A stretch of DNA of 64,000 nt, taken from assembly GCA_027382625.1 (NCBI GenBank), contig JAJKFJ010022556.1, positions 1 to 64,000 of the forward strand. Reading direction: 5' to 3'. Positions 11,961 to 24,500 of the stretch are shown here, piece after piece. This DNA comes from Tetmemena sp. SeJ-2015 (Eukaryota; Ciliophora; Spirotrichea; Sporadotrichida; Oxytrichidae). The notes under the pieces are model-generated. The model was given only the letters and a program-made list of their open reading frames with translations, ran no database searches and was not told where the DNA came from. Both the position numbers and the translations under genes were made by a program. The first letter of the stretch is position 1. Each line of letters opens with the position of its first letter.

Positions 11961-13278
11961 TTTATAAATAGTCAGAGCCTTAGAGCCTTAAATTTGACAC
12001 TAAACATTTTTGACCAATTTTATGAACATACGAATCTATTTTACTGGCTTTAGATCATTTTGAATAACTTTGCATCATCTTTAGTTAATCGCATTTTGAT
12101 TGGAAATCACGGATACTGATCCTCACAAGCCTTTATCTTAAGATCCACTCTCTTCAGATACATAAATGAGTTTACTGTTCTAAATTCGTAATTTCTTCTT
12201 ATTATGACAAGACAAATTTTGGCGTGTTTTTTTAAATCTCAAAATTTGAATGTGATTTAACTTTCAAGATTTGTACGTTTTTACTCTTACAAGAAATTAG
12301 TATGGCATTGATCTAAAATCTTTAGGTTAGGTAGCTAAAACGAGTCTTCAAATAGGATTTAGAAAAGTCAATTTGTAGAAATACCCAGACATCACAAATT
12401 AGAATTCCTTTTTGTTGTATTCATTTTGCCTATTTACTATGATTAATTTTATGTTAGTTAAGAGTGTTTTCTTCTGGTAATCTAACCTTGGCAATAAATA
12501 GCTTTCGTGAGAACCCTATTATAGATTATAATTAATGGTAAATCAGGAAATAAATAGCTAGTTAGTAGGAGAACTTTTATACTCCCGCCTTTAATAAATA
12601 CATGCTAGCTAACTTAATATTTTTCTCCATAAATTCTTAGAGATTGCTTTTCAAAAGATGGAATGCATAATTTTTAATGCTTATTGTATTTGACTTATTT
12701 GACTATAAAGGTGAGTTAAAAATAAAAGAAATATATTTAAATAACAATATGATTAGTTCAAATAAATAATTAAACTCTTTCAAACTTGCTGTTTAATTTA
12801 TAACTCACAATCATCTTTAAATCTATAATACTTGACTCCAAAAAGGTTTTCATTTGATTTTTGTAAAAGAATTTTTCTTGTTATTGCAATTTAAGTTGCC
12901 GAAGTATTCCTTTTTGATTGATCTGTTGTTTGAACCACAATAAACTTTATAATTACAATATATTTTTTATTTTTTGATAAATGATTCTAAATTTTAGTAA
13001 ACAATTTAAAGATTAATATAATTTTAAATGCAGTATATTATTAGTTGTGACTTTGATAATATAATTAATGAAAAATCTAGATATTTGATTACATTCAAAT
13101 TTTGAACAATAATTATAGAAAGAAAAAATGTAAATATCCTAAATTAATTCAGTTTAATATAAATCACTTTTAAAATATTCGATTGATAGTAAGTTGAATA
13201 AAATGAATTAGTTTGATAAAACAAAATAGCTAGCATAAATAATAAAATGTCTTCTTAATCATAAGATTCAGAAATAGT
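11961..13278. other. AT-rich region, nothing recognised
   Basis: Very AT-rich sequence on both strands, without a sustained frame, repeat or RNA gene that I can support. It separates the foldback repeat from the next gene. Confidence 0.5.
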
Positions 13279-16200
13279 TCATTTCGATTTTGATTTCAGA
13301 TAGCTTCTTCGATTTTTGGTCTTTCTACATGAGAAGCTTTGAAAAAGGATGATATCGAACTTACAAATCCTAGTTATTTTGAGTTAAAAATTATCATAAA
13401 CTAGGATGATTTAAATTAATCCTGGCTTCACTACCTACTTGGATTGCTTTTATTGACGCCTATAAACGTACTCAAGATAGATGCGTTCCAGTTTGGTTTC
13501 GATCCATTGATGCCAACCGAAGAAGGGCACGCTCTCCTTTTAAACTTGCTGGAACATTTCTCTGGGGTCGATCTATAGCATAAAATTGAGCACACAATAA
13601 ACAAAATTACAGTGAGTATCTTCTCATATTCTTTATGGTTAAGTTTGTAACTTAGAAGAGTCATCTAGAAGAACTCTAAAATAAATAAAAATTATTATTG
13701 TAGTTCTTCATTGGGATCCTTTCTTATGGGCTGGTTTGTTTTAGAATCACTGCCGCCGCTGTGAGAGCCACGGCCAGCGATTGACTCTGCACCCTATCTG
13801 CTACTGAGAGTTTAATGGGATGCGAAAATCAAATAGCAAAGCATATTTTTATCAAAATTATTTAATCGAGATTTACTATTATATTTAACCAATTATAAAT
13901 GAAATAAGAACTATATGTATTTATTAATTTCTAATAGTTTTTTAGTATCATAATTTTCTACTAAAAAGGCTTTGATAAGCATATTTAAAAGAAGGAGAGA
14001 TTATTTTTATTAAATTTAATCTTCAAAATTCTTGTTGGAAAATCAATTAAAGAAATTGTAGCTAAGAATAAAGAAAGTAATTCCTATATAAAATAATAAG
14101 ATTATTCTTTTATAATAATCTTAACCAAAAACTAGTTTTTATTAGAGAATCTTAGAGCAAGTTCTAAAAATTTTGGTATTTTTAGAATAAAGTTTTGCAA
14201 ACATTTCCTCTCCTCTAAAAAGAGTTTCAGTAATATGATTTAGCGTCTTGGAGGGAGATTGGTTGCTCTCTGCCGAGACCTCTTTTCCTTGTGAATTGGA
14301 TGAGAAACCTCTGTTATGGTAAGTACTTTGAGGAATTCCTAGTTAATCACCATGCTAGAAGTTTTGGCTGAAAGCATGATTATGGGATATGAAGGCACCT
14401 CCAGCCCCATTAGTTGTTGGGAGATTGCCGCTCATTATGCTTTGATACTGATGGTCCTTAGAACTCGAATAATTTATAGACGCAAGCTCTTCTTTTGTGA
14501 TTTAGGCTTGGGGACTTTAGTTATTTAAATGAGAAATCCCTACTGTGGTTGAGTCTGTGGCCTTCTTTTGGTGTATGCCAAGCTTTTTCTCTTCCTCTTT
14601 CGAACCAGACTATAAATCAAAACTAATATAAATTTATAATAAGGCAAAATAAAAAATGCGGTTATGTAAAAGGAAAGCATTCAATAAATTTTTAATAACT
14701 CTTATATATTCTTCACATAGGCTATTATATCTCTAAGCAGATTCCATAAACAAAATTAGAAGGCATGTTATATTCAAGGGTTTAAACTCTATCAAAATTT
14801 GTTTATTTTTTAAATCAGAGGTACTAGAGCACGATTTAAATTAATTTCAAATTAATTATTAGGTTTAAAAATTATCGATTAAATTCTCAGCAATATAAAT
14901 AAAGCATAATTAGGACTTGAGCTAACTTTTCTAATCATCATTTTACATGAACGCAAGCTTTCTCTCATCCTACTTACTTCCCTTCGTATCAAATATCGGA
15001 GTCTCCATTTACCTTTTTGCCACTTCAGTAGACCCTCTTCTCAATTCCTTATCTATATCGTCTGTAATAATTTAAAGCCCATTCTTTTTATAAAGACTTT
15101 GCCTTTGTCGATTGCCAACACTATCATTATCTTCCTCGTCTGCCATTTCCTAAACCCTATTCACAGCGTCAATATAGTTGTGGCCCCCAGACTCCTTGCA
15201 CAAAAATAAATTAATCCTGTCTGTTCGAAACCATAGATTATTGCATAAAGGAGAGTTGAGTTCTGTTCTTCTGCGACGTGCTTTTTCGGTACATGCTGTC
15301 TCTCACTCTGTTTTCAGGGTCATAAGGATTATCTGCCACGCTATCTATAATTGGAAATATATAAAAACCAGTATTTAAATAAATGAGTAACTCAAAATTA
15401 ACAAAGTGAACTTACCATAATCAAGAAATAGTCCTCTTTCAGTGCCTCTTCCGAATTGATCTGCTTGGAAATTTCCAGTTTGGTACAAAGTACCTCTCGA
15501 GTTGTCATTTAATTAATCGTAAATGAGGTCATCTTCATTTAAGTCAAGTCCTCCTCTATCAAGAATGCTAATTGGTCTGAATGTTTCATTTTTTGTACCA
15601 ATTTAATCCCTATCTACTAACTAAGTGTCAATTTCATTTTCATCCTCCTCGAAATCATCTTCATCTTAATCAAACTCATCCCTTTCCTAAATTTCTGTTG
15701 GATGCATCTACTGCCGATTGAGAATGCCCTACAGATGAGCACCGATTTTGGAAACGTATTCAGTTTGAAACCTTAGTGAAGAAGGCAATCTAAGTCTGAT
15801 TTAAGCTTCCTCTACTACTTTTTCCAAATCAAAATTAATGAATGAATAATAAGGTTCATATTATGTCACTATCATGAAAAGGATAGTATTCAGGAGGCGG
15901 TGCTACTTTTTGATCATCTGATGCTTTCATTTTATCTGAAGTGTTATTCTAAGCAAATTTGATGGTTGCTTTGCCTTTAATTTCCCTAAATTTATCTTCT
16001 TAAGTGACTTGGTACTCTGCGAATTGTTTATCATAAATCTTGAAACGATTGCTATTTTTGTCAACTATAACCAAAGGACATGACCTCTTTCTATGATGCT
16101 TTACTACATGCCTAAAATCTTCCATCTAAGATTTGACTCTTATGAAATTTTCCTTCTTTCTAAGCTATTTTTGGTGCTAAGTCTCCTTGGAGCTATCTCT

Positions 16201-17870
16201 GTTGATAATTTTTTTTTAAAAAAAAGACACTCATGATAATCTAATTAATGACGTATGAATTTTTTTTCTTGATGTCTACCTCTTTTGGAGAAATACTCGC
16301 ATTTTACTTTGACTTTTGCTTGGTAAGTGTCATCTGTGTTTTCGCAAGCGGATTTTAAATAGTTGAAGTACTCTTTTACTTTATAGTCATTGTTTTCTGC
16401 GCAAACTTATTTTCCTAAATTTCTTTCTATAAGTCTGCTATAGTCTTGCAAAATAAATTAAATTTTTTTTAATTAAGTCATATTAAGCTCCTCTATTTCT
16501 CTATCTTTTTCCTCAATGTTTTTAAAAAAAGAGCTTTAAAATGAAATTTTTGCTTTATATTTCTTGAATATCTTCAATCTAAAAGTTAAGTTCCTTATTT
16601 TATTCCTTCAGCTTTTTATTTTCATTGAGAATCATGTTGCCTTTCTTGACCTCCATTTGGAAATTGGAATGTTAAGAGTTCAGAATTTCATCAAGATCTT
16701 TTATTTTTTTAATTTTGTCCCAATTATAAATCGAATTAGGGAAATAAATGCACTGAATTTAATGTCCGAGAGTTGGTTCTTCAATTCTTGAAGCTCGTTT
16801 TGAGAAATCAGCGCTCCTTGATTCATTCAATAATTATAACTCCTAATAAGTTATTAGTTAAAAAAAACCGCTAGTTTTAATTGTGTATCTATCAGTGTGT
16901 CTACTGTCGCTCATGCTCCTCTCTTGATCCTCGAGCATAGCAGTCTTCAAATCTATTTCATCTCTCAGCTCGTTTATGAGGCTTTCAAGTTCCGAGATAT
17001 TTTCCTTGGATTGTCTACTCTGTTCATGCAAACGCCTGTTCTCTTAGAAAACTGCATTGCTTTGATCCTCTAACAAAGTTTATCTCTGCAGCTGCTTCTC
17101 TAAGTCCTGCTGAAGGAGAAAGTTCTCATTGTAAAGTTCCTTATTCTTCTCGATTATAAAAGCTAAAAGCACAAATCGTAATCAAATAATTAAGCTCTCT
17201 TATATTCCTTCTTTGATTAAATTAGATACAGACTAAGTAAGTTAATGATATGAAGCAAATATGATATTTTTCAATTGAAGCTTACTTACAGCAGACCTCG
17301 AGACACTTCTTGAATTTATTCTCCTAATCTTTGATTTCAGCATAAAGTTCCTGCATTTCCTCGAGTGGATCATCTTTGCGGATAGATTTCCGACGCAACA
17401 TGATCGGCGTAGTTAACTCTTCTTGATAGGTAACAATCATGTTCTCAAAAAATTGCATGTCAGAGTCATATAGAGCCTGCTTTAATTAAAAATTTTGAAG
17501 TATTTAATGTATAGAAAGTTATTAGAGAATTTAAAGAAGGGCTGTTTGATAAATTGCGTTCATGTTGTGGCGTATTAGAAATAGAATGCTTTCCTGAGGA
17601 GGGTTGCTTCTCGAGGAGCTTTACATAGTTTGGGGTCTCGAAAATTTCTGAGGCTTGATCTTTAATGCCCGTTTTCGAAGTTTTAGATTGCTAAAAGGAG
17701 GGACGAGCAGAGGACCCCTGCGGATTAAGAAGTATTATAAATCGCATGAGTAGTTTATGACTAAGGGGCATTTTTTTAATGCTTATTGCCACCAGCTAAT
17801 GATTATCTGGCGCTCTTGCTAGAATCTCATCAATTAAATGAATATAAAGAAAATTTTTATAAGAATCCAT
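13279..17870 (-). CDS. coiled-coil, Gln-rich protein of unknown function (possibly two genes)
   Basis: The frame starts with ATG 17868-17870 (MDSYKNFLYIHLIDEI). Further segments read RRKSIRKDDPLEEMQELYAE (near 17395-17340), QQDLEKQLQRQTLLEDQ and SELESLINELRDEIDL (near 17100-16950), all clear coiled coil. An acidic stretch (EDDFEEDENEIDT, near 15640) and Ser/Asn/Gln-rich sequence at 14600-14050 follow. The last block reads PFFGWHQWIETKLERIY and ends at TGA 13279-13281. Typical GTAAGT..AG introns (for example after LEVC near 17290) and probable IESs break it into many pieces. Many Gln codons are TAA/TAG. The family is unknown; a cytoskeletal or scaffold role is only a guess. The part below 14.6 kb could be a separate gene. 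Confidence 0.6.
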
Positions 17871-17984
17871 TCTATCTAAAATAATGATTAAAGCGATCAA
17901 TTAATAAATACAGGCAACACAGATTGCTCAATTAAATATATATTTAGATTTTAATACAATAACTCCAATCATATTTGTCGGTGT

Positions 17985-19172
17985 GTAAACGATAAATATC
18001 AAAAGTTTGGGGTCTTGCCAAGAATCCTTTGAAGAAAAAATATATTTATATTGAGGAAGCTCAGGAGGAGATGCTGCATTAGATTTCAACCCTTAGTGAT
18101 TTTAATTTAGAGCTGTTTTGCCCAACAGTTATTCCTCATTTTCATCAATAGGAGCGTCGCCAGGCCCCATGGGTAGATGTGTTGACGATTTGACTCTTGG
18201 GTTTTAACTTCTAGCACCTCCTAATATCCATGAAATAGACTCTAAGATCCCACCAACTGCGTTTAATTAAAAACTTTATGATGAAGTGAAGGCTGGGAAA
18301 TTTAAAATAGGATACATGGAAGAGCTGCTCTCACTTCCAATTATATAGCATATGTTTGAGTTTGCTATTTAAATAATTAGTAAAGGGATGAAAAGGGTAA
18401 TGCAGGAGGCTAAGCAAGCCCTTATCTCGAAAGGTTTCGAGGTGGTAGAATTTAAAGTGACTCACGAGTAGATGAAAGAGATAAGAGAAATCTTTTTGGC
18501 CCTAATTTTACACTACTTTATGGCTCCAAGCATTGAGGAAATGATGAGATAAGGAGATGAACTTATGGAAGGCTACAAGTTTATCTATAGGTTCTATAAG
18601 TCAAGATTTTTATTAAGATAGTGGACACTATGGGGAATGAGTCCAAGAGAAAAAGAGAGAATGAATGCAATCAGGGATTATTCTCTTGAGAGCTTTGAAA
18701 AATTGCAATATAGAAGAGAGGTACTCATCAAAGATTAAGATGTATTATTCTATAGCTTTAGTTTAAAGAAATGAGAGAAGTTTGGATGGATAAACAGCAG
18801 ATAAGGGGATTAATTTGTCCAAATTATCACCACTCAGCTTTCAAGAGCGAAAATGCTTGGCTTTTGGATAGTCTACTTGAATATTAACATTTATGGAGTT
18901 TCTTCTAATATCCGTGCGGATCTGTGCCATTTGGAAATGTTAGATAATCAGATCTAGAAGGATCTAACCAGCAGGATATAAACAATTTCACAGACTCCTT
19001 TAATGATTTCACAACTAAGACGATAAATGAGGACATGAAAGATAGTCTAGGAATGCCATTAGGAGTGCAAGTTGTTGGATTTCAATGGGAAGATGAAGCC
19101 TGTTTGGGATTAATGAAGGCTTTAGAAACCCTTCCTACAAATAAAGATTGCTTTAATTAAACTTAACCTTGA
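17985..19172 (+). CDS. FAAH-like amidase, plus-strand MDSs including C-terminus (scrambled)
   Basis: This locus holds alternate small MDSs and the C-terminal half of an amidase-signature serine hydrolase. In order: a piece ending VWGLAKNP at TTTGAA (18028-18033); a 26-bp MDS 18053-18078 giving the GSSGGD core; and a long MDS from 18109, beginning RAVLPNSYSS and containing GPMGRCVDDL, up to TGA 19170-19172. The C-terminal part (LICPNYHHSAF, YPCGSVPFGNV, GMPLGVQVVGFQWEDE) matches fatty-acid-amide-hydrolase-type enzymes. These cleave amide bonds with a Ser-Ser-Lys triad. An ordinary IES lies at 18735-18764. The missing pieces lie on the minus strand at 19235-19949 and 20665-21126. The joined frame is open with no TGA from GGSSGG to the stop. 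Confidence 0.85.
18053..18078 (+). other. 26-bp inverted micro-MDS of the amidase gene
   Basis: It is bounded by GAGGAA (18053-18058) and GATGCTGCA (18070-18078). The same two words occur on the minus strand at 20826-20831 and 20804-20812, where the intervening 13 bp (20813-20825) is IES. Inserting this MDS there gives the amidase core GGSSGGDAAL, which neither strand encodes alone. It is separated from the previous plus-strand MDS by a 19-bp IES (18034-18052) and from the next by a 30-bp IES (18079-18108). Confidence 0.9.
18109..18118 (+). other. 10-bp pointer AGAGCTGTTT joining MDSs across strands
   Basis: The same word is at 20665-20674 on the minus strand. Joining there yields [15 protein letters not shown] followed by LPNSYSSFSS without a frame change, and the rest of the amidase follows on the plus strand. 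Confidence 0.9.
18735..18764 (+). other. IES in amidase, pointer AAAGA
   Basis: 30 bp between AAAGA at 18730-18734 and 18765-18769. Removal with one pointer joins REVLIK to EMREVWMDKQ in frame, whereas the unspliced frame hits TGA. It has no GT-AG ends. Confidence 0.85.
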
Positions 19173-19234
19173 AATTCGGTCTCCAGAATTAATAAATTTG
19201 TATTCAATCTAAAGACATATAAAGAAGGAGAGTA

Positions 19235-19949
19235 TCTTACTAAATCTTTTATGCTTATTGGTATCCCGAAAAGTGGCGGGAGCTAGCTAAAATCTCCACT
19301 TTCTCTAGCCAAACTTAATTTTTGATCCATTTATTCTGCCAAAGCTAATGCTTCTTCAAAACTCTCCTCTGTTGTAAGATTTAACCTTCTGCCTTCGCTT
19401 TGACAAAATTAATATTATTTTAAGTCATCTCCGTCCATACAAATTTACTAAGTCTACTACTTTGAATAGGCCTTCTCTTAGTGCATCTTAAATTTCTTGA
19501 ATACTTGTAAATGAGTCTATCATCTTAATCTTTTCAGGAGCCACATTCTCAAAATTTATCCACTATCAAAAGATTAAGATAAGTTGACTATTTAAATAAA
19601 AAATATTTTTAATCCAAGACAATTATTATCATATCTCTTAATTTTTAAATTACACTCGTGTATTTGTTTGATTATTTATTATAATTGTAAAGTATCGAAA
19701 AATTATTTAATAAAATGAAAGGGTCTCAATTATTTTTACATATATTAATTCATTGAGATTTAAATTTAAGCTATATTTGTCTCTAATTTCCTTAGCATTT
19801 TGGAATTTTCGTTTAATGTTGCTTCCTCTTAAATGAGTAAATATGACTGAAGTAGTTTTTAAAAGTATTAAAGAAACCAAAGCTCCAATCACATGCTTGC
19901 TTTGAATTCCATTAGGTAATATTGTGAACTTTTTGCAGGCTTCTACCAT
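19235..19949 (-). CDS. FAAH-like amidase, N-terminal exons (scrambled locus A)
   Basis: ATG 19947-19949 starts a protein with a hydrophobic segment (VIGALVSLILL) and a basic stretch (RGSNIKRKFQNAKEIRDKY), as in membrane-anchored FAAH enzymes. After an intron with acceptor near 19564, exon 2 reads NVAPEKIKMIDSFTS and DALREGLFKVVDLVNLYG. After a frame break (about 19440, probably an IES with a very short pointer) it continues GRRLNLTTEESFEEALALAE and PPLFGIPISIKDL. GIPISIKD holds the catalytic Lys of the amidase triad. The exon ends at a GTAAGA donor (near 19245), and the next exon lies 1.9 kb away at 21126 on the same strand, out of order. Confidence 0.8.
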
Positions 19950-20050
19950 TTATATTTTAACAATTCAGCAGTGAATACAACAATCAATTATCGATCCTTG
20001 CTTAATTATAAGAGAAGAAATATTTAAAATGATAATCAATAAAATTTGAA

Positions 20051-20598
20051 ATGGGTGGAAGCAGTACGACAAAAGAAGTGGTACGCACGTGTCTCTACGT
20101 TCTAATTTTGAGCTCGTTTTTGTTCGACTCATACTTCAAATACTCCAACCTCTCCTCAGAAGGCGATATGCTCAGATCTAAGTACCAGCACTTGCAAGAA
20201 CTTCTTAATCGCCATTTCTCTGAAAAGGCACTCATCCTACCATAGAACTTTCTTCCCTCTAACTAATTTGTAGCGGAAAATTCTCAGAACATAGTTTCCA
20301 TCCACGCTGCAATTCAAGCTGCAAGCTCATCTTAATTTAATTTATCTAAAAGAAAAAAGCAATTTTTTACTCAGTGATGATGCTAATGGGTTTCAAAAAC
20401 TTCGCTTTCGTGCTAATATTACAAACCATGCTTTAGACGGCTGTGATGCACAATCCATACTACAAGAATACTACCGAAATTGACAAGTCAAGAGCCTTCA
20501 AGCACATCTATGGTGACATCGCATTGATTGCAATTCTAATAATGGTCTCTGGATTTAAGAAAACAGGTAGAAGAATAGTCAAGGTTAAAATTCAATGA
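20051..20598 (+). CDS. small multi-pass membrane protein, unknown (weakly DoxX/SURF4-like)
   Basis: ATG 20051 starts MGGSSTTKEVVRTCLYVLIL, whose hydrophobic helix is followed by a charged loop (SEGDMLRSKYQHLQELLNRH). After a frame break near 20320-20375 (probably an IES, since no GT donor is present) it continues MLMGFKNFAFVLILQTML, HNPYYKNTTEID and GDIALIAILIMVSGFKK, ending at TGA 20596-20598. The pattern of short helices around a VSGFKK-type motif recalls DoxX/SURF4 membrane proteins, but similarity is weak. The gene sits between two pieces of the scrambled amidase, with only 66 bp to the amidase MDS at 20665. Confidence 0.6.
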
Positions 20599-20664
20599 TA
20601 CTTATTTCTTTTCACACTATGATGATTTCTTTTTATCTGTTATTTGTCTATATCATTTATTTTT

Positions 20665-21126
20665 AAACAGCTCTACATCCTTAAATGCTCACTCGTCCAG
20701 GTGTTGGCTTGAAGCTGTAAATTCCATTGAATGAAGCAGGAATCCTTAAAGACCCTCCTAAATCAGAACCTAGTGCGAAAGGTACACACTTAGCGGAGAT
20801 TAGTGCAGCATCAAATATAATTTAGTTCCTCCTACTGAATAAACCTCATTCAAAAGTTAATATACTACTCTACCCCAAACTTTATTGTCAGTGTGAACTG
20901 TGAGCACGCACTATAGTTAAAATTTCAGCTACCTGATTGGATGCATATATGTTTATATTAGAAGAAAGTAAATGAGAATTACTTGACTTACTTAAGGTAC
21001 ATTTCCTCTCACTAAAAATATGGCACCTGCATCTCTTAATAGTTTAACAGAGGGGCAGTCCTACTCAAATTTTATATCACAAAGATGAGCGCAACCTATC
21101 GTGACTGATTTGCCTTGTTATTCAAG
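20665..21126 (-). CDS. FAAH-like amidase, minus-strand interleaved MDSs (scrambled locus C)
   Basis: Exon 20992-21126 encodes 45 residues ([14 protein letters not shown] through [12 protein letters not shown]), joining in phase to SIKDL of locus A. A 59-bp GT-AG intron (20933-20991) follows. Two small MDSs come next: 20826-20854 (29 bp, NEVYSVGG) and 20665-20812 (148 bp, [29 protein letters not shown]). GSDLGGS holds the nucleophilic Ser of amidases. Each MDS end shares a pointer with a piece on the plus strand near 18.0-18.1 kb, so the two loci interdigitate with one strand inverted. Confidence 0.85.
20826..20854 (-). other. 29-bp micro-MDS of the amidase gene
   Basis: It is bounded on its 5' side by TTTGAA (20849-20854, complement), shared with 18028-18033, and on its 3' side by GAGGAA (20826-20831, complement), shared with 18053-18058. 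It supplies LNEVYSVGG between KNP and SSGG. Confidence 0.9.
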
Positions 21127-21571
21127 CTAAAATTAAGTAATGCTAAGAGAGATATTCATTCAATAAATATTTTGTAAAAATAGATAAATTTAATTGAACT
21201 GCTGCACATTTGTTTTCACATAATGATACATTAATTTTAAGTCTAATCAATAAGATCCTTGTGATTCTCAATAAATTTTTGTTTTTAAGTCTCATTTGAT
21301 GAACCTGCTTTGCTTTTTGTAAATGATCCTTTCATTTTCTAAATTCTTTGAGTTATTAAATTTAAATGGTAAGAGACTAAAAGATCAGCTTAACTGAATT
21401 GATCTTTAAAGAAGGCACATTTTATCTCTCAAATCAAAGAAAATAAAGGATTTCAGATTTATTTTTAGGTTATTTATCACTCTTTACTAATTGCAGGGAA
21501 AAATGAAATAATTATCTTTTATATTTAAGTAATCACTCAATGCAAATTGAATAAGACTAAAAGTTTATTCC
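21127..21571. other. AT-rich spacer between amidase locus C and the Gln-rich gene
   Basis: It contains the intron acceptor side (TTTTAG at 21127-21132) of the amidase exon. The amidase MDS boundary must lie within this intron sequence. Nothing else is recognised. Confidence 0.5.
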
Positions 21572-24500
21572 TCAAAGGAGGCTTTCAATCAAAATATTGA
21601 AATTTATTTTTGCAACAAAAGAGGCGATCACTATCTATAATTTGACTAATCCCTGAGAGGAACTTATTAATTATTTTAAATCAAATATTCTTTGAGCATT
21701 TGAAGTTTCGAATTGATAAATAGTTTAAGATAAAGCATTTTCTTCGGCCATTCCTCCTAGTAAAGCCTTTAGATGTTTGATCTCATTTATCCAACTAATT
21801 TACTTAGTTATAGGATTTGAATTATTCCTAATAGCTACGTTACCCAATTAATTTTAAGATAAAGTTCTTTACCTCTGCGTGAAAATTTCCTCATTAGTTT
21901 CCAATGGAGTAATTAGATCGTAGTGACCTTGATTGGGCTCTACCCTCGCATACTTTGAATGCTTGACTAGGAAACCGCTTCTGTTGCAATTCTTAAGATG
22001 ATTCTTTCTAGTGGACTAAATGTAGCTAAAGTTAGTTGCCTCACTTAAATCTGCCTACTCTCCCAGAGTAGTATCACTGAAGCAATTGCTTAAGATTCCT
22101 TACTCTGTACTGTTTGGCAAGGAACTGTGTTGCGGCTAAGTATGCTTCACTCTAGAAACTCTTAGGTCTGTAGATTTCTGCGATGGATTCCTAGATAATA
22201 AAGCAGAGGGGTTAATATTTTCTTCATCTTCCTTTTAGACTTAGCTCTGAGGATTCTGCTGCCTTTGTCTGGAGTTGATAGGTGTACAGAGATTAGAAGG
22301 TAAGATCATTTGGTCTTCTTTATTGTCAACTGATTAATCTAAATCTAAGCTTTATTTATTGGTACACTTCCCTAATCAGTATTTAAGCCTAAAGGAAAAG
22401 GCTAAGACTGTGTGCTTGATGGAGCATTTTATTCTACACTGTGACTACTACTCTATTATAAATAAATTTAAGATGCTTGTCCAGTTTCTAAAGAATGCTT
22501 TGTAAACTCTAAAGAATGTTGACTTGTTATTGCTTTACTAAAGATTGATTCGCTTCAAGATTTGTACTTTATAGCTATTGCATGTATTCAATAAATTAAT
22601 TTATTACTTATAAGAAAATTACTCATTTATTTAATTTTAAAGCTTTGCTGAGCAACATAAATTTAATTAATGATCGCAATTCTTAAATCAAAAGTTATAT
22701 AAAATGGATTTATTTTAAATGCTTTTAATCTTAAATTGTATATAATTATTTGGATTGGCTTAAGTTATTTCTAATTTCCTTGAGATCATGGTTACTTTAC
22801 TTATTGCCGATAGAAATGTCTTCCAGAGTTTAAAGAGTATCTATAAATCCTTTAAAATGGCTTGAAGAAGGCTAGTTATCTATCGATTAAGCGTAATTCA
22901 AGTTAAATTGCGAAACCTTATGCTTTGAGGGCTCAAATTCAGTGCATTTTAGCTTCTATGGATTCGGGCTAATTGTGTCGCTTGGTCTTACTGCATATTC
23001 ATTCTGTCTTGCAATAGATTACGCTTAATAAAATTTTGAAAGTAAAGTGTTTTAATCATGGAAGAGAGGTTGCTCTGAAATTTTGAATTCTCCTGAGGGC
23101 TTCTGCTCTGCATAATCTTTTCTAGCTGAGGCTAAATTAAGTTTTTTGACGTCTATCAATTGCTGTGCTGTTAAATTTTTACCCACTAGTGAGCTATTTA
23201 CTGTAAAATCTAGCTTATCAATTGTAGCTGATTACATTCCCTATGTAGTTAGTAGGAGATTTTATCGCTCCATCAAAGTTCCAATAATCTATTCAAATCT
23301 GTCTAGTCTTTGATCTTGAGCTTCACTCTGAGCTGGCTAAGTCTACGATAAAGACTATACACGATGGGTAATTAAAGTTTCTTAAGCCTGGGATTTAAGT
23401 TTACTAAACTTCTCAATAAGCTACTTTTCTCTTTTTGGATCTTTTCTTTTTTAAAATTTTTAAATTTCCAAAAGTTTTTTTTTTCATAAAATTTTTTTGA
23501 AACCCTTATTCTCTCCGACCAGTTCATCTTCTTCAAAGTTATTTATTCTCAGTCTAGCATTATCTTATATATCACACACATTGTTCTGCTAGATATCTTT
23601 GATTTTCTGATTGGTAGAGCTTGGCTTAGTTGATACATTCTAACTAAATTTTCTCTCATGAAGCTTTGCTTTGTCATTTTTCCAGAATTATGATTAAAGG
23701 GTTCTTCTAATTCTGAATTTGAATTTTCTAAATTGTAGGCGGATTACTTGCTTTGATGCTTTCTCTATTGAAGGGTTTTGATTCTAAGAGGTAGTTTTTG
23801 CATTTTCAAGTTAACTTTTCCTAATATCTTTATTCAGCGGATTTAAGCAAGTCGCGGTAACATGTGATTTTCTCAAAGATTCATCCTCTGTTGCAACTTA
23901 GATCTATCTGTTAGTCTAATCGTTTTGAGTTAACTGGATGGTTTAATTTCTAAGGGAATCGATGTTCTCGATGTTAAGAAAGAGATTAATCTTTTAAGTT
24001 TAAGAGGCAGGTTTTTTACTAGAATAGTTTCCTGCTCTTTGAGAGAGAGGTTGATAGTGCAGAACTTCGTCCAGCTGCAACGAAGATTTCAAAGTCCTTG
24101 AATCTGTGGGAGAGAAATACAAATAAAAAGTTTAAATATTAGGAGTAATTAAATGAAAAATTTTAATTTTTTTAAAAAAAATTTTAAAAAAAAGGCACAA
24201 ATTTTTTTTTCCTATTTTAAAAATTTTTCCCTTATTTAAAAACCCTTTTAATTTTCCTTTTTTCTTCAAAAAAAAATAAAGGGATAAATTAAAACCCTTA
24301 AAATTTTGAAAAAAAATTTCCCCAAATATTATTTGTTATCAAATTTAATTAAATGATTGAAACTGTTTTTTTTTTTACCAAATCAAGCTTTTAAATAGCC
24401 TCTCAAGAAATGAATTTTCATTAAATACGTTTTTTAAATAAACTTTCATTGGTAATGAAATAGTTGGAAACGCTATGCTGGTTTATAATTTCTTTATCCT

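Noticed and set aside
20880..20900. Three-base pointer GTG joining the amidase exon from 20932 to the plus-strand piece near 17981
   Set aside because: The join keeps the frame (..TIVCKRQISKVWG), but a three-base match is weak and other boundaries are possible, so it is not listed as a pointer.
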